64,000 bases of DNA from Plecoglossus altivelis (GCA_036571765.1 BROE01000004.1:4928453-4992452), one strand, 5' to 3'. Numbered from the stretch's first letter, positions 23,610-36,546 are shown. A program made the numbers and translations. Notes: generated by a model not told the origin, from the sequence alone.

Positions 23610-26600
23610 CTAACACCAGCAGGCCTTCTGCGAGTCGGCACTGCCGTCACAGATACCCTCCTCCTCCTCCAGGGCGGTGAGGTTGAGCTCATCGGTGAGG
23701 GACGTTCTTAGAAGGTCCAGGTCCTTCTTGTTCGCCTGCAGCACCTGCTCAGCCAATCGTGTAAAAGACTGGGGGGGTGGGAGTGAAGGCGCGGTCACGA
23801 CACACATGGAAAGCAGAGACACAGGCAAGAAATATCTAAAACATACAAGACAGTGGGTCCTGCAGACCAGGGTTGAACATCACTGGGGTAGTCTATCAGA
23901 CACAACTGACACCTTACCTCTTGCCAACAGATAATAGTACTACTAAAGACTTATTCAAAATCTTTTACCAAACCTTAACTGTCCTACCAATGGGTATTCT
24001 ACTATTGTCCGAAAAGCTCCTCACCTCTGTTATGTTATGATTGGTAAAGGCACTTGTCTCAAAGAAGTCCATTCCATAGGCCTTGGCCAACTGCATGAAA
24101 CACAACATGAACATGGTCAGTGATGGTTCTGCGGTCCAGGAGAATCACGCGGTACCTCTGCAGGGCCCGGCGCTGCTCTGGACTTTCCCACCCACCTTGT
24201 TGCCCTGCTCTGTGGCCACCTGTCTCTTCTGCTCCTCGTCAGACTTATTCCCCACGAGGATCTTCTGCACTTTCTCAGGTGCATACTGAAAGAGAGAGGG
24301 AGGAAGGGAGGGAGGGAGAGACAGGAAGAGAGCGAGTGACAGAATGAGAGAGAGAGAGAGGCAGAGTGACAGTAACAGAGAGAAAGAGGAGAGAGAAATT
24401 GTATCTACGCGGATTCTGCCTGATTTTAACTCGATGTCTACAGTAATGCTTTTTGAGGTGTGGAGATGCTGGGTATTTCTGCTACCATGGGTCCTCCTGT
24501 TTGAGCAGTTACCCCACCAACAAGGAGGTGAGTTCATATTTACCATGAGGTAGGAGTAGTCTAACAACCCAGTAACAAATGTTGAGACAAAACCCCTCAA
24601 ACACACTCATGTTTGGAAATATGATCCTTCCTGAGACTTAATTAAGGACGGGGAATGATCTGGGAATTGGGTCAGGGAAACGGAGAGACAGAGGGGGCCT
24701 AATTAAGAGTGAGAGGAGCAGAAATACTATAAATAAAATATCTGAATTTTAAAATATTGTTGGAGGGTATTTTAGGGTCTCACCCGACAAACCGACTTAT
24801 TCCAGTTCCAACCTACAAGAAAACTCATTTCGTTACTGAAGGAATACTTAAGGTGTTAAAGATGATTGATTATTCAATAGGCGAAAGTCTCTTTCTTCTG
24901 AGCAGTGTGCAAAGGACCGTTGTTGCGGTTTTAACCCACAGGAAATGACAACGTAATCTCTTCCCCTGTGTCTCTGCATCTCACCTCATCCACATCACTT
25001 GCCCACTTCATGATGTGTTGGAAGGATCTCTCGCTTGTGATGTCATAGACCAAGAAGATGCCCTGTGGGTGTGAGGGGTAGACAATACTTGGTTGGACGG
25101 CTCACTTAGAACACTGCTGTGTTAGGATTGTTACTCTGAAAGGGCTTTGTGGGTAGGTGTTGGAGAAAGATATTGCTACATGGCTTTGGGGGAAAAATCT
25201 GCTAAATGAATGAAATGAGAACAAAAATGTTTGTCTTACCTGTGCTCGCCTATAGTACTGTTTGGTGATGGTCTGGTATCGCTCCTGGCCTGCGGTATCC
25301 CTGCAGGTAGGGGAAAGAAAGAAACACCCATACACACACACAAGGATGCACACGCACACAAGGATGCACACACACACAAGGATGCACACACACAAAGATG
25401 CACACACACAAAAGGATGCACACACACACACACAAGGATGCACACACACACACACAAGGATGCACACACACACAAGGATGCACACACACACAGCGTCTCT
25501 TCAGATGTCCCTCTGTAAAAATGGGCAATTCTGATTCCTGATTTGCACCCTAACTGGGCTCATATCTGTTACAATCTGATTTTTAACGTATCTCTCTGAT
25601 AGGTATACATATCAGAGATGAAATGCTCTCATCAAATGTGATGCAGTGTGTTTGCATGAAAGGTCAGTTGCATGAGCAGCACAGCGTGAGGTAGAACAAA
25701 CGAACTAAGTCTCTGGCAGTATACAGAACATCCTAGACTACAGGCTTGTTCTGAGGCTAGTCCTCCCCGGATACTTTGGCCTACTTACCAAATCTGTATT
25801 CGTACTTTGATGCCATCAATGACTAGAGTCTTCATTTTGAAGTCAACTCCTGCGAGGAAGACGACAGCACAGTCACTTACTGCTGGGACGGACTGGGAAG
25901 TGATTCGAGTCATAGTGACACTTCCAACCTGCCCATGCGAGTGTGGCGAGAATTCATTATAACAAGCCATAATCCATAACTGAAGAGTGCATTTTGTGGC
26001 CTGCTCTTATCGCTGGATAGGTGAAAGCTTGGTTCTAGCTTTTCAACACCGAAGATATTAAGATCCATTCGATTGCACAACCATCACCCTCGCAAGAGAT
26101 CAAGGTGAGTCGTGTCTTAATCTTCTTTAGATCAGGACTGTATTGATCGAATGAGAGCAAAAAGCAAGAAGGTGAGGAGAAAAGAGGAGAGATTTCGAGA
26201 GAAAAGAAAATTAAAAAGAGAGCAGGAGGTAGGGAGAGAAAAGTAGACAGCTTCTGATTCTCCCCAATCCCACATTCATTTCAGTGTTATTTCTCCTTAG
26301 CGATTTCCCCATCTCCTTATGACAGCTGTTTCTCAGGCTAATGTGGCATGAGTAGAAGACAAACATACATGGCTTTTCAGCACAGGACAATACCTGCAGG
26401 ATCAAGAACCAGTTCAACCCAATTAACCTAAACCTCAACGGCGACGGCAAACCATTGCCTGCGCTGTATGTATGATAGGGTAACTGTGACAGATCGATTC
26501 GCAGAGCCACAGAGATGAAAGCACTGAGAGGTCTCTTTTCCCTTCAGATGTTGGCTGTTTCTGCTGCGCTAGAGATCCATGGGAAACTACGAGAGCTGTT

Positions 26601-29600
26601 GACAGGCGCTCAGCGCTTGGTGTGAGGCTTCACTACACTCTCCAACTCTCCAGACTAAAGTTTACTTCACTGCCACTGAGCGGGGCTCCTTTGTCACATA
26701 GGGGAGCGGGTACACCTTTCGACAAGAGAGCATTGTCAGACAGTGACACGCAGAAAGGCCACCGCCTCAGTCAGAGGCTTGGTTTGCCTGGGGCTGGGCT
26801 GACAGAGCGCAGGAAAATACAAAAAGTGTTTTGTCTCTCTCGAGGTCTCAATCTCTTTATTACGTTTCCTCTCTCGCATTCACTGTCTCTCACTGTCACT
26901 CTCTCTCTCTTTCTGTCTTTCTCTAACAGTAGGAGGCCTGGTATTCTGTAAAGATTAGGTCAGAACCCATCATGCATTCCTGAGATGATGAGAATGGATA
27001 ACAGTCGAGCAAAGGGAAAGAATGCCTCTATCCTAAGGCAACCCTGAGTTTCATGAAATTGCGATTAATATTTCCTTTAGTCCAGACGCCAAAGAAACCA
27101 GATTCTGAGTCAAGATACTGTAACATGAACCTGTAACATCACATATTACAAATGAAAGGAAAAGCAAATTTGACACGGCAGTTGTCCACAATGAACAAGC
27201 TGGAGAAGCTGAGTTGGAGCTAATAGAAAATGTTAAAGTGACTTTGTGTCTAATTACCTGGAAGACAATTTGAGTATGTTGGGGCTGGATTAACAGAATG
27301 ACAAGTGTCAGACAATGCTGTAAGGGCAGTTGACAGGTACTTGAATGCCTGCCAGACACATTCTCACCACAGTCTTTGTAAACTGAAAGTATAGCTCCGC
27401 AATCTGACAAATACATTGAGGAAGGAGAAGCGGTGAGTCATTCAAACGCAACCACAGAACCATTCTAATGAACGCCGAATTTAAAGAGTAAAACAAGTTT
27501 GTATAGTCACATTGAATGGCTTTTGCTTCACCCGGCGATAACTCTAAGGTCCATGATTGCGTGGATGCTATCAACTGCAGTGACAGTTGACGGTTTTCTG
27601 AATGGAAAAGTATATATGAAATAGGTCTAGGAGCCTCTCCTCTCTTAAAGCAAACCCACCAACCCATGTCTATGCCCCTGGTCATCCAGGGCTGGAACAG
27701 ATGTGGGTCATAGCCATTAGGAGGTCTGGGTATTCAGCCATGATTCATGACAGAGTTTGATCCCTCACACTCTGCAAGGCAGTCAGGGGCTCACAGGAGT
27801 CCATTTAAAGACTGCTCAGGTGAGGAGAGGAAGATTAAGAGTCACAGCGTGATTTCATATCATTACTAAATCATTCCCACAGCTGGGGTCTGTGCTGGGA
27901 GACATTTGTGACCTGAGCCAGAAGGAGATGCAATTCCAGGATCGGAGGACATCATCGCAGGTTTGCTTTTACTGAGAGTGGCCCCTAAAATAATCTCCTG
28001 TCATTCTAAAGCTATCAACTGCCGCTAAATGGTTAAAGTACAAGATATGGTGTTGTTAATTCGATGTCATCCGCCAAATAAAAACGCAGATTGAGGTTCA
28101 GCTATTTTAATTTCAAGTAACTGTCCTAAACACACACAGGTCTGTTGCCCTGTGTGTGACAATACAATACAATTACAATCACTGTGCTCTGTTGCCATGT
28201 CCAGAGGTACTTTGATGGTCCTGCCATGTGAGGGGGACGTCTCCTCCAGTGGAGCTCAAAACCCACAAAGCAGCAAGACTCTGCATGAATGTCGGAAAAA
28301 ACTAGCACTGTCTACGTAAAAAAAACTACTGCACATAAACATGATGACTGAATAAAGTTGAGTAATTACGTGTCCTAAAGAAATGTCTGATTGTTGTTTT
28401 GCAGGGAATATCTGCGATCATTTGCCCCTGATTTGAGAACACAGTGGTCAGCCTGTTCAGTTCTGTAACCCGCTGTTGTGTGTGCGTTTTGCTGATGCGC
28501 TAGTGTAGGCAACAAACAGGTTTGCCTCTAACTGAGATACAGTACGTGGAGAAGGATGCCTGGCGTCGTTAATATGGCCAATTAACTCAAATGACTGCAA
28601 CTACCTATGCAGAGCGAGGCCTAGGGCAGCTCAATATGCATTCTCACACACGAACTAGCTTCACGGACTGAGCATTAAACACTGCCGGAAATGATCTCCT
28701 CCAATCTTATTTCACTTGTTGGAAATCCTAGGCATATGAAAGCCCAGTCGAGGACTGTTGATGGCCAGCGTTGAATAATAACTACACAGAAATGACAGTA
28801 GATATTAACTTCAGGATGAGATCGTCTGGTTGGTTCCACTGAGGATTAAAGCACTCCAGGGAATGTGCTAATCCGTGACTGAGGAGGAGAAGCAGGTGAA
28901 ATGACATTCTAAGTGCTGGACAGACACGCACTTTCATGTGTGGGCCTACATTGAAGGAGAATGCTTGGTATGTGTTATTCGACCAAATAGGATTATAATC
29001 ACAATTTCATTTTCATGTGCAATTTTCCTTAACAAGGGATTTCCATTATGTTACCAATATTTCTCAGGGCTATCCGTTTTGTCACAGTTTTAATCCTTTT
29101 TACACTTTTATTGTACTAAGTATGTCTTACACTATCCTGTTCCTCTGAATAAAACAGTGACCTGAAACACAGTTCCCAGTACTATAAAACATCATGAACT
29201 TTCCATTGCATACATTTTTCAGTGAGATAGCAGCAAGTTTGAACAGCTGTGTTTTATTTAACTGAAGTAAGTAAGTGTGGCAGTGCTTTAGCCTTTGTAC
29301 TAATGCCCACAAGTTGCTGGTTTTGCATCTGCTTTCTGATGATTTTCTCTCAGCATGAAGAATGACTTCCTGGCTGTGCTAACAATAGAGGGGATGCTTT
29401 GTAAAGGCCAGCTACTTTAGGATGTGACATTTTAAATGCAATTACATGAATGACGAAGAACAATGCCACATTTAGGGAAAAGCTCTAACATTATATTTTT
29501 GAGATATTGTATTGCTTACGTTTAACGTTGTTGCAGTGAAATCACTAATACCTTAAAACAATGCACGTCATAAAATAAACCGGGCTTACCGATTGTAGAG

Positions 29601-29713
29601 ATGTGAGACGGATGAAATTCGTTGTCCGTAAATCTGCATAATAAACATGTTTTTCCAACCCCAGAATCTCCGAGAAGCAGCAGTCGGAAGAGCACATCAT
29701 ACTGCTTAGCCAT
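23610..29713 (-). CDS. rab15: Ras-related small GTPase Rab15, 7 coding exons, 212 aa
   Basis: Rab15 is a prenylated GTPase of early and recycling endosomes. Coding exons on the minus strand are 29713-29590, 25849-25789, 25300-25240, 25062-24985, 24285-24196, 24090-24025 and 23768-23610. All introns are GT-AG and the phases join without a break into 212 residues, the length I recall for human RAB15. Visible motifs are the P-loop GDSGVGKT (15-22), the switch I threonine in HISTIG (Thr40), DTAGQE (63-68), NKSD (121-124), ETSA (149-152) and the C-terminal CWC for double geranylgeranylation. The start gives MAKQYDVLFRLLLLGDSG, as in the family. Intron 2 contains a CA-rich minisatellite just upstream of exon 3. 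The promoter is shared head to head with fntb. The assignment rests on the near-identical protein and on the fntb and max neighbours. Confidence 0.96.
25321..25494. repeat. CA-rich minisatellite in rab15 intron 2
   Basis: About ten copies of a variable 16-20 base unit of the form (CA)nAGGATGCA. It begins about 20 bases upstream of the rab15 exon 3 acceptor on the minus strand. Confidence 0.9.
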
Positions 29714-30211
29714 AGTGTCTTAGAAATAAGAATGTTCAGCTAGCTCAGCGACAAATGACCAAGCCCGTCCCACATAAATCCCATGTCTGCAGATAATGTA
29801 AAATAGTGACTCTTTATTTCGGAAAGAAAAGATGTATCTGTGCTACATCTGAGCAAGTGTGCTACTGCCTGCTATCTTTCAGCAACAAAGCGGGGACTGT
29901 CCAGATNTATACAAATTTGTACAAAGCAACTCTACATGTTCAAATTAATATCTAGTTGATATATTTTGTTGCTGGATCACAACTGCCGGACAAAGGCTCA
30001 ATTTAAGACAAACAAGCAGCGTTTTCGTGCAACGCGATACTTGTGCGTTTTAAAGAGTGTCCTATCCGCTTTTCCGTAACCCCGCCCACTACAGGAAATC
30101 CCACGATTACTTGATTGAGATAGCGAAGCTAGAGGTTGTTATCAACTGAACTGTTATAAAAAGCGAATCGCATGAAACGTTGCTAGGTAGTCTTTATAAA
30201 AGTTGATTATA
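29714..30211. promoter_or_regulatory. Shared rab15/fntb head-to-head promoter region
   Basis: The two ATG codons are only 498 bp apart on opposite strands, so this interval holds both 5' UTRs and a presumably bidirectional promoter. A GC-box-like CCCCGCCC lies near 30079-30086, followed by ACTACAGGAAATCCCA, which resembles the ZNF143-type ACTACA motif common in bidirectional promoters. No clear TATA box is placed for either gene. One unresolved base (29907) lies inside. Confidence 0.6.
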
Positions 30212-33200
30212 ATGGAGAGAATACCCTCGACATTACGTTGCCTCGGCGAGTGTCACACTTCAGAATTATTCACAGATGACGGTGTGGAAACAGTGACTTC
30301 AGTGGAGCAGGTGAGCCAGATGGCCAAGATTAGCTTAATGGCTTGCTAGCAGTGTAAGATATTATAATTTGATGATATGACTGTATGGATGTCTAACACA
30401 ATGGCAAGACTGTTTTAAACAGGTCATAAAGCAGTAATGGTGAAATCCACAAATGCTATCCGTTGGCACCTCCGTAGTTTAGCAAGCCTAAATGTTTTGG
30501 GCTGCAAAATACACCGTATGTCCATGTGTCAACGTCACACGGCTTGAGACGAACTAATTGGGTGATAATACTAGGGCTTCAGAAGAGTTGGGTCTTAAGT
30601 ATATGCGAGAACATTCCAGTGATTTAAAACTGGAATTGAAATGAAACCGTTCTCTGTGCTCTGTTATTGAGCTAATTCATCTCAGACATGGCATTTCTGC
30701 TTTTAGTACGTTCTAAAGTGTTGTACTCTGAAAGTGGAGAGTGAGGGCAGGGGAGGACGGATGATGAATGATATGTAAGCAAATGGTCCTGTCTGGAATG
30801 AGACCAAAGCCTCATCCTTGTGTGTTTACCGGACGGATCCTTTGAGCCACCGGCGCGTCACAAAATGACGGTTCCACAGGAGATTTTCTTGCTGCCATCG
30901 GTTATCATTATCATGAAAAGGTCATTGTCATGCCTCAGTGAAATCCACGTTCTGTTTTGTTTGCTGTGTCCCACTTATTCCCACATGTTTACTTTATCTA
31001 GAAAAAGGTCGAACGCAGTATTCAAGAAGTAATCAGTGTTTACCAGCAAATACACAGCTTACCGCAGTAAGTATTGTTCAGCGTATATTTTTGTTTTTGC
31101 TCTTTAATCAGAAACCATCATATTTACAAAAGCGTATGAAGTCTATGAAGTTCAATTGGCAAAAAGATTCAGAATTACAATGACAAACTATTTTAGTTGA
31201 GCTGATTAGATCTGAAAGACTGGAGAATGTTTTCTTTAGAGGCACATAAACAATGCAATGCCAGATATCTTAAGTACCTCAGTATCTCCAAACCCAGGTG
31301 GGTGATATTCAACACCATATCATTTACTGTGGGCACAATTTGTTATTGTGTGCGCTGAGTGCATTTCGCTATTCTCTTTCAGTGGGCGTATAATATATTT
31401 AATTGTAGCCTTCCATCGAACTCCTTTGTAATCACTGCATACATCGTTAAACCCACACTTTTTAATTTTTACTTTACAACATTTAGTTATCACTCAACCA
31501 GCAACTGGTTGTCTCACCTGTTTCCTTGACAACCATTTGGCACTGAATGCATAATTGTATTTGGATTTCATTTTACACTATCAAGTCACTATTATCGTGA
31601 GTCATCATAGCAATGCCCTGTGTTCCAGTAATGCCCATGCTGCATGTGTGTCTTGCCTTGTTGCTTGGTTACCTTCTTTAAAAGAAAACTGTCTGGTCTC
31701 CCAGCACGTCCATCGTCGAGGACCACATCTGAAGGGGAATAAATATGGATTCATTCAAACATTCTCTGGCTGCCATAGCTGACTTTGAGGATTTGAGGGA
31801 TTCAGAGAGGCCTTTTGGTTTTCACTGTAAACTGAGCTGCTGTTTAGTCCTGGCTCGCTCTAAGGCTGTCATCGGTTTCTTTTTTAAATCCTGTCTGCTG
31901 CAAGATAATGTTATGCCAGTTGATCCATGACTAACCCAGAGCAGGTAGATGCTAATTATACAAGCTTCCAGACACCTTCACTGAAAGGTTACTTGCAGGG
32001 TGAGGCTGGAGTTTCAGGGGCTTATAGTGACTCACAGGCTGGGGATGTGAACTTAAGACGGACTGGAACACGCACACTGTTTGTTGTCGGGAAGGGATGT
32101 TGCTGCGGCAGATGTTGGTAACTAAATGTAAGCAACTGTGAGTTAAGCCTGACTGAAAGCACCATCAGAAGATTAATGAACTCAACTCCCGTAAGAATGA
32201 TACACTGTTTATCCTAGGCTGGATTGGAAATGTCAGGCTTGATTTTGGCACTCATAGATTGTGTGGACTAGTTTACTAGGATTCAGAACCAAGCTTTTGG
32301 TGCACTAGACTTGCATATCCTCTCTGTTGTAGCTGCAGACAGCCTTGAGCCTGTGTGTTGATCTCCTGTGCGTCTTTCTGTCCAGACCCACTCTCTTGCG
32401 GGAGCACCACTACCAGTATCTCAAGAAGGGTCTACGTCACCTCTCGGATGCATACGAGGTAGTGCATCGCCTCTCCACCAAACCCAACACAAGTCGACAT
32501 TTACCGATATGAAGCCGAGCAGAACCACTTCATATCTGCATGAAACTTACTAAAAAGAAGAGCAGTGGGTTCCCTAGAGTGTGAGCCAGAACCAGCTATC
32601 ACTGCTGGCCAGTGATGGCTCCTGAGTGGGTTTAGGCTTACTGGTGCATTTAGTGGTCTGTCTAGTGGTCTGTCTAGTGGTCTGTTTAGTGTGGTATGTG
32701 ACGCTGTCTGGTCTGTCCGCAGTGTCTGGATGCTAGCAGGCCGTGGTTATGCTACTGGATCCTTCACAGTCTGGAGCTACTGGAAGAGCCTGTCCCGTCT
32801 ACCGTCGCTTCAGAGTCAGATATTCAGATCCATATATACACACACCCTCATGTACTCACACGGTCAAATACACACACTGCTTGGCCAAATGAATGTGGAC
32901 ACATGACTGTCATACCTATATGCTTAATAGTGTGGATATCATAGTCATATTCACACTTCAGTGTGTACCTCTTCCCACTGTACCCCTCAGTGTGTAACTC
33001 CTCCCACTCTGCCCCTCAGTGTGCAACTCCTCCCACTCTGCCCCTCAGTGTGTAACCCTTCCCACTCTGCCCCTCAGTGTTTGCCAGTTTCTGGCCCGAT
33101 GCCAGAGCCCCACAGGGGGTTTTGCCGGGGGTCCTGGCCAGCACGCCCACCTGGCACCCACCTACGCTGCCGTCAACGCCCTCTGCATCATCGGCACCGA

Positions 33201-36200
33201 GGAGGCCTACAGCGTCATCAACAGGTCAGTACAACCCAGATGGTCCAATCACAGCACAGGAAATTGGACTGTAGAACATACTGCGGTGTCTCAATTACCT
33301 CCTATTCTAGAATTCATGCTCTCCCTTGCATTCTGTTCGATTGAATCCCCCTTCTCCTCTTCCCTCTCCTGTCCCCCCCCCTCCTCTCCAGAGAGAAGCT
33401 GCTTGACTTCCTGCTGTCTGTGAAGCAGCCGGATGGTTCCTTTGTGATGCACGTAGGAGGAGAGGTGGATGTCAGGTGAGCACTGTCGCCATGGTTGTGG
33501 CGGTGTCCAGGCGATGAGAACCCTACACCCTTGCTTTAGTCTATAACTGTGCGTGTGACTCTGTCTCTCTGTCTTTCCTTCTAGTTCTCTCTGTCACAGT
33601 GTCTTTGTCTTTCTGTCACTTTGTGTATCTTTTGTTTGTGTCTTTGTTTGTCTCTAATGTTGCTCTCTGTGTGTCCCTGTCTGTTTTTGTCTCTAGCTCT
33701 CTCTCTCTCTCTCTCTCTCTGTTCTTCCTCTGAGAACATGTGATCTGTGTTTCTGGCAGGAGCGCGTACTGCGCCGCGTCCGTAGCGTCGCTCACCAACA
33801 TCCTCACGCCCAAGCTGTTTGAGGACACGCCCACCTGGATCCTCAGGTAGAGATCATCTTGTTCTCCTCCTCATCTCCCCAGTGATCAGGAACCTGCTTC
33901 AGCCTGTTTCAGATGGAGGGGTGGATAAAAACGGATTGTTTATTCATCCCCGAGGGAGAGACGGCGATACAGCTGTGTACCATGTCATACAAATATGACA
34001 CACTGACAGACAAGAAACACACATCGACCTATCGCAGACCAGGGTTCTGGATCGTTGAAGGGATGGCATGTGATGTTGTGCTTGCTCCCCCAGGTGTCAG
34101 AACTGGGAGGGGGGTCTAGGGGGCGTGCCGGGCCTGGAGGCCCACGGAGGGTACACCTTCTGTGGGACGGCTGCCATGGTGATCCTGGGGAAGGAACACA
34201 TGCTGGACCTCAAGTCCCTGCTGGTGAGACAGACCACGTTACATCATCACGATAGCGCCCTGCTTCACATGCTTGCTCAGCAGTGGTGGTAGTGTTGTAT
34301 CACAGATAAGAGTCCCTGTTTTGAAAGGTGAAACTACACTACTGGCTCTAAGTGTGGAGGGACTGTCTTCCCATGTGCACATGTCCTTCTACAACAGCAC
34401 CTGACCTCTGCTGAGGTGTCCCATGTCAAGTCCTCTGGGACCATCTGATTTAGAGAAATCTCCACATGAGCTTCACCACAGAGATGGTAGGAGAGGATAC
34501 ACGCAAGCCTATGTCAGTGTCCCTACCCGTACCACCAAGCTGAAAGGAGACACCAGGCCTTCTGGAAGAGGCAGAATTACCTGCATCCTTTCTCAATCCC
34601 ATATCAAGCCTCAGTCCTAGTCCCAGAACAGTTCCTGTAGCTATATCACAGAACTAGGCACTGGGACTTCACTGAAGAACTGCCCTCAGATCAGCTGGAT
34701 GACCTATCGGGGAGCTCTGACTGCAGTGCCGCAGTCGCTAGTGAGTCATCAGACTTTTTGGAGCCTCCAGGCCTCAGTGACCTTCAGTTGGACCAAACTG
34801 TTTCCTTTTAAAGAGCTTTTTCTGTTTTGTTCATTTGTGTTTGCCGAAACGGACTGTTTGCCACTCCCTGGCACAAAAAGACACAAGTATCCAGTTGGCA
34901 TTTAAACCTGCTTCAAAATCACAATTCAGTTCACGATTTTTGTAGTGGCTCTGATTTAGGTATGGTTGCTGTGGAAACCATTATCAGATCCCTCCCCGTT
35001 TCCAAATATCAATTTAGATCCCCTCCTTCTCCGATTGTGGCCTGATGGGATCTGACCTCCACCACACCCCACCACCCTCGCTTAGTTGCCTCACTCAAAG
35101 CTGAAGAGGTCTGTGTGTGTGCTATACAGCTCAACACTCTTAACCTTGTTTTACAACTGATAACGAGGAGCATATCTCGCTGCCATGCCTCATTTCCATA
35201 ACCCATGTGAGTAGCATTGCCATGTAGTGTATGTAAGTGCCAAGTGGTGCATGTTAACTGACGCCATGTGTCATCTGTGCTAGCTGCCGTGGAGTGACTT
35301 GTTGTGTCTTCCTGTTCCTGTTCCTCAGCGGTGGGTGGCCAGCAAACAGATGCGCTTCGAGGGAGGTTTCCAGGGCCGCTGCAACAAGCTGGTCGACGGC
35401 TGCTACTCCTTCTGGCAGGCAGGACTGCTGCCTCTGCTACACAGAGCCTTTTATCGAGAAGGTAACCTGCCTAGCCTAGCCTTCTATAGAGAAGGTACCC
35501 TGCCTAGCCTAGCCTTCTATAGAGAAGGTACCCTGCCTAGCCTAGCCTTCTATAGAGAAGGTATACTGCCTAACCTAGATATATAAATGTAACGGTACTG
35601 TTCCTGACGTAAAGATGTTTTGCCGTGTGTGTGTGTGTGCAGGGGACTCGACCCTGAGCATGGATAGGTGGATGTTTGAACAGCAGGCTCTTCAGGAGTA
35701 CATCCTTCTGTGCTGTCAGAACCCAGCGGGAGGGCTTCTGGACAAGCCTGGCAAGTCAGTACCAAACACACACACACACACCTAGACACCTGTTTATAGC
35801 ATGGTGGGCTGCTGCAATGTGGTGTTTCTAATGGATTCACAAGATCATTTCAATTACAATATGACATCATTCTTGATGTTCTCCCCCCGGACGTGACCAG
35901 GTCTAGAGATTTCTACCACACATGTTACTGCCTGAGTGGCCTGTCTGTGGCGCAGCACTTTGGGAACGTGGACAGCCACAACGAGCTCATCGTGGGCCGT
36001 CCAGAGAACCGGCTGGTGAGATTCCTCCTGGGTACCTGATCAACCAGCAAATGATTAGAATGAGGTGTTCTAAATTAGCGTTGGAGCTAAAACACACAGA
36101 CAGGTAGCGCACCAGGAGTAGGGCAGGGAAACCCTGACCTAGACTATCAGGCAGACTTTAATTGTGTAATCCTGTGGTGGAACCTGGTATGATGTTTCTC

Positions 36201-36342
36201 TGGTCCCGCCCAGGCACCGACACACCCGGTTTACAACATCTGTCCAGAGAAGGTGGCTCAAGCCTTGCGGTACTTCCACCAGCTGCCTGTTCTTGTCCCT
36301 GATCAGCCCCACAACCAGGCTCCCACTTCTGGGTCATCTTAA
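30212..36342 (+). CDS. fntb: Protein farnesyltransferase subunit beta, 12 exons, 421 aa
   Basis: The catalytic beta subunit pairs with FNTA and transfers farnesyl to CaaX cysteines of Ras, lamins and similar proteins. Exons: 30212-30310, 31002-31066, 32386-32458, 32723-32814, 33078-33224, 33392-33475, 33760-33846, 34094-34223, 35329-35461, 35643-35754, 35901-36015, 36214-36342. All phases fit, giving 421 aa (human 437); the N terminus is shorter, 15 residues by the zinc-ligand offset. The ATG is the first in frame with the conserved VETVTS segment. Zinc ligands are present: Asp282 and Cys284 in LVDGCYSFW and His347 in DFYHTCYC (human Asp297, Cys299, His362). GGF/GG alpha-alpha barrel repeats are seen throughout. 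The exon 5 acceptor and exon 9 donor are embedded in tandem repeats, and the exon 10 acceptor follows a GT run. Confidence 0.96.
32868..32935. mobile_element. Possible DNA-transposon/MITE end remnant
   Basis: CTTGGCCAAATGAATGTGGA (from about 32880) followed by CACATGACTGTCATACCTAT resembles the widespread fish terminal sequence around TTGGCCAAAAGTATGTGGAC found at ends of Tc1-like or related nonautonomous elements. No matching opposite end was found, so it is at most a solo remnant in fntb intron 4. Confidence 0.35.
32962..33077 (+). repeat. 29-bp repeat duplicating the fntb exon 5 acceptor
   Basis: Four tandem 29-base units of the form TGTGTAACTCCTCCCACTCT plus GCCCCTCAG end exactly at the exon 5 splice acceptor. 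A CAG ends at 32961, 32990, 33019, 33048 and 33077, all 29 bases apart. Four of the five CAGs (all but 32961) sit at the end of a pyrimidine-rich unit, so the real acceptor is the last of several look-alikes. Confidence 0.95.
35445..35580 (+). repeat. 33-bp repeat duplicating the fntb exon 9 donor
   Basis: Four units of 33 bases, the first being the last bases of exon 9 plus the start of intron 9. GAAG|GT occurs with GT at 35462, 35495, 35528 and 35561, exactly 33 apart. The unit is open in the exon 9 frame (YREG, NLPSLAFYREG, TLPSLAFYREG and so on). Confidence 0.95.
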
Positions 36343-36546
36343 GGCCCTGGAGCCATCTCAGGGTGCATCAACGCTGGGGGAACTGGAATTGTCTGCCAGG
36401 CGCCAGCGAAAACGCTGCCTCTCTGGTCTAGTCTGCTGCAGACACGGAGAGATGTGGGATAGAAGGGCTATTCAAATAAACCAACTCTTGTGGAAGTGTT
36501 GTCAGTGATTTCTGTTTGAAACCTTATGTCAGTTAGATTTTTATTC

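Noticed and set aside
24145..24606. A 153-residue minus-strand frame containing a Rab segment
   Set aside because: Only the part 24285-24196 is exon 5 of rab15. The rest is intron read-through.
25102..25518. Cysteine/valine- or histidine/threonine-repeat open frames
   Set aside because: They are translations of the CA-rich minisatellite in rab15 intron 2. Only 25300-25240 is coding.
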